Assembly: GCA_964487555.1 (NCBI GenBank) | Contig: CAZART010000027.1 | Coordinates: forward strand, 1 to 48,087 | Source of the DNA: CAZART01 sp964487555 | Lineage (GTDB): Bacteria > Bacteroidota > Rhodothermia > Rhodothermales > VXPQ01 | Direction of reading: 5' to 3' | DNA length: 48,087 nucleotides | Shown here: positions 41,945 through 48,087 of the stretch, in pieces | Layout of the letters: each line of letters opens with the position of its first letter | How positions within the stretch are numbered: the first letter of the stretch is position 1 | Notes under the pieces: generated by a model | Told to the model about the DNA's origin: nothing | What the model saw: only the letters and a program-made list of their open reading frames with translations | The model's database searches: none | Made by a program: the position numbers and the translations under genes

Positions 41945-43435
41945 CTAGAGGCCTTCCGTGTCGATTTGCGCTTTCTGAAGCCGTCCGGAATAGTCGACAT
42001 AGATGGTCTTCGTTTCCGTGTAGAAGTCGAACACCTCCCATCCGCCCTCGCGGTGCCCGTTGCCCGTATCCTTGACACCGCCGAACGGCATGTGCGCCTC
42101 GGCGCCGATCGTCGGACCGTTCACATACGTGATTCCCGCCTCGATGTCGTGCATCGCCCGGAAGGCGAGGTTTACGTCGCGCGTGTAGATGCTGGAGGAA
42201 AGGCCGTAACGCGTGTCGTTGGCGATCTCCACCGCTTCCTCGTAGGACGACACTTTAAAGACCGAGAGCACCGGTCCGAAGATCTCCTCCTTCGCGATGC
42301 GCATGTCGCGTGTGACGCCGACAAATACGGTCGGCGCGAAGAAGTAACCGTCATCTAGCCCCTCGCCGTTCGCGCGTTCGCCCCCCAGGACGACTTCAGC
42401 CCCCTCCTCCTGTCCGATGCGTAGATACTTCGTGACCTTGTCGAACCCTTTCTGGTTGATAAGCGGTCCCACTTCCACGCCGTCTTCATTGCCGTAGCCC
42501 AGTCGCAGGTCCCGGGCTCGTGTAACGATACGCTCCACCACTTCGTCGTGGATGCTTTCGTGGAGGATGAGCCGGCTCGTGGCCGTGCACCGCTGACCTG
42601 TCGTGCCGAACGCTCCCCATAGCACACCTTCGACGGCAAGATCGAGATCGGCATCGTCCATCACGATCTGCGGATTCTTACCACCCATCTCCATCGAGAA
42701 TCGCTTATGCATTCGTCCACAGACCTCCCCGATTTGCGATCCGGTCTCGGAGGAACCCGTGAACGTAATCGCGTTGACGTCCGGATGGCCGACGAGCAGC
42801 GCCCCGACCGAACCGTTGCCCTGCACAAGATTGACGACACCATCAGGGACGCCGGCTTCGATTAAGACGTGAACGAGCAGCATGCCGGTGTGCGGAGCAT
42901 CATCGCTCGGTTTGAATATGACGGTATTGCCTGCAGCGAGGGCGGGGAAGATTTTCCAGGTCGGAACGGCAACCGGGAAGTTCCAGGCCGTGATCACCCC
43001 CACGACACCGACAGGGCGTCGGATGGTCATGTTGAACTTATTTCGAAGCTCGCTGGGTACGGTGTGGCCGAAAAGGCGCCGCGTTTCCGAAGCGGCGTAA
43101 TACGCCGTGTCGATTGCTTCCTGTACGTCGCCGCGCGTCTCGACGAACGGCTTGCCCATTTCACGCGTCATCTCGAAGGCGATTTCATCCTTTCGCTGCG
43201 TGAGAAGATTACCGATCCTCCGAAGTATCTCACCGCGTTGTGGGGCGGGCGTTCGACTCCAGGTCAAGAATGCGTCCCGGGCGGCGGCGGCGGCCTGGTT
43301 CACGTCGACCTCGCCGGAGGCTGGGAATCGCCCAATCACGTCGCTCCGATGTGCCGGATTTACGTCTTCAAACGTCTCCGCCGATGCGGAATCGGTCCAT
43401 TTGCCGCCTATGTAGTTCTGAAATCGTTCAGGCAT
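41945..43435 (-). CDS. NAD(P)+-dependent aldehyde dehydrogenase
   Basis: Oxidises an aldehyde to the acid. The 496-residue protein has every ALDH hallmark: VITAWNFPVAVPTWKIFPAL for cofactor binding, FKPSDDAPHTG, FTGSSETGSQIG, general base Glu249 in SMEMGGKNPQ, nucleophile Cys283 in GTTGQRCTATSRL, and EEIFGPVLSVFKV. The run KNPQIVMDDADLDLAVEGVL resembles alpha-ketoglutarate-semialdehyde dehydrogenases and the ALDH7 group, so a substrate from amino-acid or sugar-acid breakdown is plausible, but the exact one is undetermined. It diverges from an aminotransferase gene across a 145-base spacer holding a nested inverted repeat; shared control would fit a joint amino-acid catabolic role. Confidence 0.94.
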   Translation of the reverse strand: MPERFQNYIGGKWTDSASAETFEDVNPAHRSDVIGRFPASGEVDVNQAAAAARDAFLTWSRTPAPQRGEILRRIGNLLTQRKDEIAFEMTREMGKPFVETRGDVQEAIDTAYYAASETRRLFGHTVPSELRNKFNMTIRRPVGVVGVITAWNFPVAVPTWKIFPALAAGNTVIFKPSDDAPHTGMLLVHVLIEAGVPDGVVNLVQGNGSVGALLVGHPDVNAITFTGSSETGSQIGEVCGRMHKRFSMEMGGKNPQIVMDDADLDLAVEGVLWGAFGTTGQRCTATSRLILHESIHDEVVERIVTRARDLRLGYGNEDGVEVGPLINQKGFDKVTKYLRIGQEEGAEVVLGGERANGEGLDDGYFFAPTVFVGVTRDMRIAKEEIFGPVLSVFKVSSYEEAVEIANDTRYGLSSSIYTRDVNLAFRAMHDIEAGITYVNGPTIGAEAHMPFGGVKDTGNGHREGGWEVFDFYTETKTIYVDYSGRLQKAQIDTEGL

Positions 43436-43472
43436 CGATCGAGGGTAATTGGATTGATTACGCTATGGAATT

Positions 43473-43524
43473 CCGTACCGCTCGCGGGCACCCGCGGATC
43501 CGCGGCGTGCGGGAAAAGGTACGG
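43473..43524. promoter_or_regulatory. Nested inverted repeat, candidate operator between divergent genes
   Basis: At the centre is a perfect 14-base palindrome CCGCGGATCCGCGG (43492-43505), flanked by GCAC (43488-43491) and GTGC (43507-43510), and at the outside by CCGTACC (43473-43479) and GGTACGG (43518-43524). TTGGAC (43525-43530) and TATATTTC (43540-43547) just to the right could be the aminotransferase promoter. Position and symmetry suggest a regulator site; a terminator is unlikely because no T run follows on either strand. Confidence 0.6.
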
Positions 43525-43580
43525 TTGGACACGATCCTGTATATTTCACCCATACAGAAACAGCCTCCCAATCGCCTCTG

Positions 43581-44792
43581 ATGCCTCACGACGCTCCAGA
43601 CCTCGCCGGCCGCCTCTCCGAACGAGCACGCACAGTGCCTCCCAGCGGCATCCGCCGCTTCTTCGAAATCGCAGCCACGATGGAGGAAGTGATTTCGCTC
43701 GGCATCGGTGAGCCCGATTTCGTTTCCCCGAAGCCGGTCATTGACGCGGCGATTCAATCCCTTCACGACGGAAAGACCGGGTATACGGCCAATGCCGGCC
43801 TGATGCGGCTGCGCGAGCTTATCGCGGGGGAGCTGCAGCGGCTTCATGGCGTGCGCTACGAGCCGAGTCGCCAGATCATCGTGACGGTCGGCGCGAGCGA
43901 GGCGATGCAGCTCGCCATGCTCGCACTGCTCGATCCCGGCGATGAGATTCTGATCCCGGAACCGTGCTTCGTCTCCTACGGTCCGACGGCGCGCTTTGCC
44001 GGTGCCCATGTCGTACACGTTCCAACGCGTGTCCACACGAATTTTCAGGTGACGGCGGAAGATATTGCGGCTCGCATTACTCCAAAGACGAAGGTGCTCT
44101 TCCTCGGATACCCGAACAATCCGACCGGTGCGGTTCTGACAAGAGAGACGCTTGAGGAAATCGCGGAGGTAGTTATAGAAAACGATCTCCTCGTCATCTC
44201 CGATGAAATTTACGACCGGCTCGTCTACGGCGAGGCCTACGAGCGCGGGCACGTCTGCCTGCCGTCCATCGAAGCACTGTATGAGCGGACGGTTCTTCTG
44301 GGTGGTTTCTCGAAGAATTACGCCATGACGGGCTGGCGAATCGGGTATGCCTGTGCGCCCGAGACCATCTACCATGCGATGTACAAGGTGCATCAGTACA
44401 TCGTCATGAGCGCCCCGACAATGGGCCAGATCGGCGCCGTGGCGGCGATAGAGTCTTGTCAGGATGATGTCGAGCGAATGCGTCGAGCCTACGACGAACG
44501 GCGTCGCGTCATCGTCGATGGCCTTCGCTCCGCCGGACTCCCGACGTTTGAACCCGAGGGAGCATTTTACTGCTTTCCGGACATCAGATCGACCGGGCTA
44601 AGCTCCGAAGACTTCGCTCAGAAACTGCTGACAGAAGAGCACGTGGCGTGCGTGCCGGGTGATGCGTTCGGGCCGAGCGGCGCAGGCTACATGCGCTGCT
44701 CATATGCTACGGCGCTGGAGCAGGTCGTGGAGGCGATCGTACGCATCAAACGCTTCGCCAACAAGTATCAAGCGTTGGCTGAGGTAGCGTGA
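43581..44792 (+). CDS. Class I/II pyridoxal-phosphate aminotransferase
   Basis: A 403-residue fold-type I aminotransferase: EEVISLGIGEPDFVSPKPVI, GYTANAGLMRLRELIA, TVGASEAMQLAMLALLDPGD, FLGYPNNPTGAVLTRETLEE with the substrate/PLP Asn, ISDEIYDRLVYG with the PLP Asp and Tyr, and Schiff-base Lys245 in GGFSKNYAMTGWRIGYACAP. The C-terminal Arg for the substrate carboxylate is in GYMRCSYA. It belongs to the aspartate/aromatic/alanine aminotransferase-like group (subfamily I-gamma); the donor cannot be fixed by eye. It diverges from an aldehyde dehydrogenase across a palindromic spacer. Its stop overlaps the start of a small membrane protein by 4 bases. Confidence 0.94.
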   Translation: MPHDAPDLAGRLSERARTVPPSGIRRFFEIAATMEEVISLGIGEPDFVSPKPVIDAAIQSLHDGKTGYTANAGLMRLRELIAGELQRLHGVRYEPSRQIIVTVGASEAMQLAMLALLDPGDEILIPEPCFVSYGPTARFAGAHVVHVPTRVHTNFQVTAEDIAARITPKTKVLFLGYPNNPTGAVLTRETLEEIAEVVIENDLLVISDEIYDRLVYGEAYERGHVCLPSIEALYERTVLLGGFSKNYAMTGWRIGYACAPETIYHAMYKVHQYIVMSAPTMGQIGAVAAIESCQDDVERMRRAYDERRRVIVDGLRSAGLPTFEPEGAFYCFPDIRSTGLSSEDFAQKLLTEEHVACVPGDAFGPSGAGYMRCSYATALEQVVEAIVRIKRFANKYQALAEVA

Positions 44793-45160
44793 CGTACCTC
44801 GCGAAGTTCCTGGTTCTCGCTGCCCTTGCCCTAGCCTTGCATCTCTTGCTCGGATGGGCCTGGACACTTGCCGGGGGCGTTGCCGCGGGACTCTGGATCG
44901 GGCGAGGAGGATGGCTTCTCGGAGGGGTAAGCGTAGGATTCGAATGGCTGATGCTCGTTCTGTACAATTATGCCGTCGATGCGCGGGCTGTTCACTTGAT
45001 GACGGAGAGTGTAGGCAGCATCCTCGGAAACATGCCCTTTTTCATCATCGTTGCTTTGACGCTATTAATCGGAGTCCTGCTCGGAGCGCTAGGCGGAGCC
45101 GCCGGAACGCAGCTTAGGCGACTCTTTCGCAACCACAAAGCCGCTCTGCACCCCGAATAA
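44789..45160 (+). CDS. Small membrane protein of unknown function
   Basis: A 123-residue hydrophobic protein starting with GTG that overlaps the aminotransferase stop by 4 bases (GTGA, 44789-44792), so translation is probably coupled. Three to four membrane segments are visible: FLVLAALALALHLLLGWAWT leading into LAGGVAAGLWIG, GGVSVGFEWLMLVLYNYAVD, and MPFFIIVALTLLIGVLLGAL followed by a Gly-rich turn. It ends with a basic tail (RRLFRNHKAALHPE), suggesting a cytoplasmic C-terminus. I do not recognise a family. Coupling to an aminotransferase might hint at a transport or anchoring role, but that is speculation. prfB follows after 75 bases. Confidence 0.75.
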   Translation: MTYLAKFLVLAALALALHLLLGWAWTLAGGVAAGLWIGRGGWLLGGVSVGFEWLMLVLYNYAVDARAVHLMTESVGSILGNMPFFIIVALTLLIGVLLGALGGAAGTQLRRLFRNHKAALHPE

Positions 45161-45235
45161 CTGATTCGTATCGTAAACCATGCGCCTTCGTCGGAAGGAC
45201 TGAAGGCTAACACGTCACAACGGCAACACAGTAAA

Positions 45236-46358
45236 ATGGCTTATACACCAGACGACATCAAGAATCTCTTAGAGCGTGTTCACACGCTCGGAGGCTATCT
45301 TTGACGTCGATCAACGACAGGCGACCGTAGAGGAGCTCAATCAAAAGCGACTCGACCCGAGCTACTGGGACGATCCCAACGAGGCTCGGAAAGTCGAGCA
45401 GCGCATCTCCGCCGAGAAGGAGTGGCTGGATGCCTGGGAGATCGTGAAGCGGCAAGCAGAAGATATCGAAACTCTGCTCCTGCTGTCCGACGAAGAAGAT
45501 GCGGATCTCTCCGGTGAAATCGAGTCCGAAGTAGCTCGCATGGCGAAAAATCTCGAGATGCTCGAGTTTCGCAACATGCTGGGTGAAGCAGACGACGTAC
45601 GCAATGCTATCCTGACGATCCATCCCGGTGCCGGAGGGACCGAAAGTAACGACTGGGCCGAGATGTTGCTGCGAATGTATACGCGCTGGGCGGAGAAAAA
45701 CGGCTATCGTCTCGAGCTCCTGGAGCATCAACCTGGAGAGGTCGCCGGCATCAAGAGCGCAAGTCTACGCGTCGAGGGCTCCTTCGCGTACGGATATTTG
45801 AAGTCGGAATCGGGCGTTCACCGTCTCGTTCGCATTTCGCCATTCGACTCGAGCGGTAGGAGGCACACATCCTTCAGCAGCGTGTTCGTGTATCCTGAGA
45901 TCGACGATACGATCGAGGTCGACGTAAGCACCGGCGAGCTCGAGCTGCAGACGTTCCGTTCGGGCGGGAAGGGTGGTCAAAACGTGAACAAAGTCGAGAC
46001 CGGTGTTCGGCTGATTTGGGTGGGTCCGCTCACGAACGGCGAGGAAGCGCGCGTGATTGCAGAGTGTACGGAGGAGCGGAGCCAGCTGCAGAACCGCGAG
46101 CGGGCGCTGACGATGCTCAAGAGCCGGATTTATCAGCTCGAGCGCCAGATACAGGAAGCGGAAAAGGACCGCATCGAGGGGACGAAAAAGAAGATCGAAT
46201 GGGGAAGCCAAATTCGTTCGTACGTTTTTCAGCCGTACACCATGGTCAATGACCACCGAACCGAGACCAAGGTGACCGACGTTCAGGCCGTGATGGACGG
46301 TGAGCTCGAGCCCTTCATCAAAGCCTACCTGATGCAGCAGTCAAGCGTTCAAGACTAG
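45236..46358 (+). CDS. prfB: Peptide chain release factor 2 (programmed +1 frameshift)
   Basis: RF2 ends translation at UGA and UAA. Synthesis starts at ATG 45236 (MAYTPDDIKNLLERVHTLGG) and reaches an in-frame TGA at 45302-45304 after 22 codons; a +1 shift on CTT continues in the frame that starts GAC at 45303 and runs to 46358, giving about 373 residues. The shifted part has the stop-recognition SPF in RISPFDSSGRRHTSF and the catalytic GGQ in RSGGKGGQNVNKVETG, with normal length and order. An ATG at 45276 in the second frame also opens it but loses the conserved N-terminus. No lysS follows; nadB is next. The frameshift site is given as its own entry. Confidence 0.96.
45290..45305 (+). promoter_or_regulatory. 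RF2 programmed +1 frameshift site
   Basis: GGAGGC (45290-45295) forms an internal Shine-Dalgarno-like element, then TAT, the slippery CTT (45299-45301), the stop TGA (45302-45304) and the C after it (45305) that weakens termination. This is the canonical autoregulatory site: low RF2 causes pausing at UGA and a slip into the +1 frame, restoring RF2. Confidence 0.96.
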
Positions 46359-46414
46359 CTCGTCGTTCCCCGAGTCCGAGCGCCGCGGAACGTGTGAACG
46401 ACGAACGATATCCC

Positions 46415-47998
46415 ATGCCCAAATTCGACTTCCTAGTCATCGGCTCCGGCGTTGCGGGTCTATCCTATGCGCTGAAAGTTGCCCGGCATGGAACCGTGGC
46501 AATCATCACCAAGAAGGAAACGGTCGAGTCGAACACGAACTACGCGCAGGGCGGCATCGCCGCCGTGATGGCACCCGACGACAGCTACGAGAGCCACATC
46601 GAGGATACGCTGGCGGCAGGTGCCGGGCTGTGCGACCCGTCCGTCGTCGAATTCGTGGTGAAGGAGGGGCCCGAACGAATCCGCGAATTGATGGGGTTCG
46701 GCGCGGAGTTCACCCGTAAAAACGGACGGCTTCATCTCGGACGCGAAGGCGGGCATTCGGCCGACCGTATCGTGCACGCCGCCGACACGACGGGCCGAGA
46801 GGTCGAACGCACCCTCCTCGAGCAGGCTCGTGGTCATCCAAACATCGAGATCTTCGAATATCATTTCGCGATCGAGCTCATCACCGAGCATCATCTCGGA
46901 CAGCACGTCTCTCGATTGCGCCCCGATGTTCACTGCTACGGAGCGTATGTCCACGACACGAAGACCGATGTCGTGAAGACATTTCTTGCGAAATCGACAC
47001 TTCTGGCCAGCGGAGGATCCGGACAAATCTATCTTCACTCGACGAATCCGGACGTGGCCACCGGCGACGGCGTGGCTATGGTGTACCGCGCAAAAGGTCG
47101 CATTGCGAACATGGAATTCGTGCAGTTCCATCCAACGTCCCTTTACCACCCGGACGCTGATTCCTTTCTCATTTCGGAGGCGGTGCGGGGCGCCGGGGGG
47201 CGACTCTTCAACGAAGCGGGAGATCGGTTCATGCCGGATTACGACACTAGGGCCGAGCTCGCACCGCGCGACATAGTCGCTCGCGCGATTGACGATCAGT
47301 TGAAGCAGCGAGGAGACGATTACGTGCTGCTCGACATCTCTCACAGGCCCGCGGCGGAGATAAGAGAGCACTTTCCCCACATTTACGAGACCTGCCTTGG
47401 CTTCGGCATCGACATCACGCAGCAGCCGATTCCGGTCGTACCGGCCGCCCATTATCAATGCGGTGGCGTCAGAACGGATCACGAGGCGAGATCGTCGATC
47501 GAAGGCCTTTTTGCCTGCGGCGAGGCCGCGTGCACCGGTTTACATGGGGCAAATCGGCTGGCCAGCAACTCGCTGCTCGAAGCGCTGGTCTTTAGCCACC
47601 GAGCCGTACGCTCATCCGTGGAATACGCTGAAATGGCGCGGCACCGCGACGGGGTCCCTGAGTGGGATGATAGCGGAACGCAGCGGCCTCAGGAGTGGGT
47701 GCTCGTCTCCCATAACCGTGAAGAGCTGCGCAGAGTGATGTGGGATTACGTGGGCATCGTTCGGTCAAGCCTGCGCCTCGATCGCGCATTCCGGCGGACG
47801 CATTTGCTGCACGAGGAGACGGAGAATTTCTATCGCAGCTCCCGAGTCTCGGCGGGTCTCTGCGAACTTCGCAATATGATTGCGGTCGCCTATCTCATCA
47901 TCCGCAGCGCCCAGATGCGGCGAGAAAGCCGCGGCCTACATTACATGCTCGACTTTCCCGAGCAAGTGGAAGCGGAGAAGAGACCGACCCTCGTGTGA
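46415..47998 (+). CDS. nadB: L-aspartate oxidase
   Basis: Oxidises L-aspartate to iminoaspartate with FAD, the first step of de novo NAD synthesis. The 527-residue flavoprotein begins MPKFDFLVIGSGVAGLSYAL, followed by ESNTNYAQGGIAAV, LGREGGHSADRIVHAADTTG, ASGGSGQIYLHSTNPDVATG, EFVQFHPTSLYH, VPAAHYQCGGVRTDHEARSS and GEAACTGLHGANRLASNSLL, with the C-terminal helical domain (ELRNMIAVAYLIIRSAQMRR). The succinate dehydrogenase flavoprotein is excluded by the aspartate-oxidase-type sequence and the absence of Sdh partners. An in-frame GTG at 46394 would add 7 residues; the ATG at 46415 matches the usual start. nadA and nadC are not in the window. Confidence 0.96.
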   Translation: MPKFDFLVIGSGVAGLSYALKVARHGTVAIITKKETVESNTNYAQGGIAAVMAPDDSYESHIEDTLAAGAGLCDPSVVEFVVKEGPERIRELMGFGAEFTRKNGRLHLGREGGHSADRIVHAADTTGREVERTLLEQARGHPNIEIFEYHFAIELITEHHLGQHVSRLRPDVHCYGAYVHDTKTDVVKTFLAKSTLLASGGSGQIYLHSTNPDVATGDGVAMVYRAKGRIANMEFVQFHPTSLYHPDADSFLISEAVRGAGGRLFNEAGDRFMPDYDTRAELAPRDIVARAIDDQLKQRGDDYVLLDISHRPAAEIREHFPHIYETCLGFGIDITQQPIPVVPAAHYQCGGVRTDHEARSSIEGLFACGEAACTGLHGANRLASNSLLEALVFSHRAVRSSVEYAEMARHRDGVPEWDDSGTQRPQEWVLVSHNREELRRVMWDYVGIVRSSLRLDRAFRRTHLLHEETENFYRSSRVSAGLCELRNMIAVAYLIIRSAQMRRESRGLHYMLDFPEQVEAEKRPTLV

Positions 47999-48009
47999 GA
48001 ATCGGGAAC

Positions 48010-48051
48010 TCGAGGATCGATGATCGAGGATTGAAAGTCGAGGATCGAAGA
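48010..48051. repeat. 14-base tandem repeat, three copies, after nadB
   Basis: TCGAGGATCGATGA (48010-48023), TCGAGGATTGAAAG (48024-48037) and TCGAGGATCGAAGA (48038-48051) abut exactly, beginning 12 bases after the nadB stop. Beyond them GGAGGAG (48060-48066) precedes an ATG at 48077, which may open another gene beyond the window edge; too little is visible to call it. Confidence 0.93.
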
Positions 48052-48087
48052 AGAGAACTGGAGGAGTGCGTCTGTGATGGGCGATCC

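Overview
The window reads as a stretch of chromosome from a moderately high-GC bacterium of the Bacteroidota/Rhodothermota type (relatives of Rhodothermus and Salinibacter). This is inference from several signs together: two-subunit methylmalonyl-CoA mutase with MeaB, a ParE-like topoisomerase with a DADSDG motif, NadB beginning MPKFDFLVIGSG, many lipoproteins, weak Shine-Dalgarno use, promoter-like TTTG / TAyCTT pairs, and very acidic extensions on ribosomal protein S1 and a PgpH-like protein. Genes are densely packed on both strands. I see no prophage, insertion sequence, CRISPR array or rRNA, so this is mostly core genome.

Layout. 1-2309: the 3' part of a type IIA topoisomerase B subunit, a TfoX-like protein, and a convergent EamA transporter. 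2310-3022: gene-poor gap. 3023-5762: a transmembrane Ser/Thr kinase with TPRs, then tRNA-Lys(CTT) on the minus strand. 5763-14770: FxsA (minus), then on the plus strand a RodZ-like HTH membrane protein, ligA, a sodium:solute symporter and a PgpH-like 7TM-HD phosphohydrolase. 14790-21311 (minus): three periplasmic folding factors (two parvulins around a SurA-N-like lipoprotein), then moxR and a GntR regulator. 21558-23051: gltX. 23058-28846 (minus): a TrmH-type methyltransferase, mutA, mutB and meaB, the last three linked by 4-base overlaps. 28883-33764 (plus): a LEA-type lipoprotein, cmk, and an oversized rpsA ending in a clear terminator.

34341-39642 is the most coherent accessory theme: an exported alkaline phosphatase fused to a glycerophosphodiester phosphodiesterase, then glycerol kinase, then a PhoD-like phosphatase. 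Together they could strip phosphate and glycerol from phospholipid-derived diesters. After it come an ACT-malic enzyme fusion, an NTF2-like lipoprotein with a strong terminator, an aldehyde dehydrogenase divergent from an aminotransferase across a nested inverted repeat, a small membrane protein, prfB with an intact programmed +1 frameshift, and nadB.

The unusual signals are small. Short spacers repeatedly carry about three imperfect tandem copies of a 14-25 base unit (5999-6065, 16738-16800, 28143-28189, 48010-48051). At mutA and moxR these repeats create minute upstream reading frames whose stop codons each lie exactly 7 bases before the real start. Other points are the enlarged acidic S1, the phosphatase fusion, the inverted repeat between the aldehyde dehydrogenase and aminotransferase genes, and the foldase trio. 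No dramatic new system is evident; the repeat/mini-ORF leaders are the best candidate for something undescribed.
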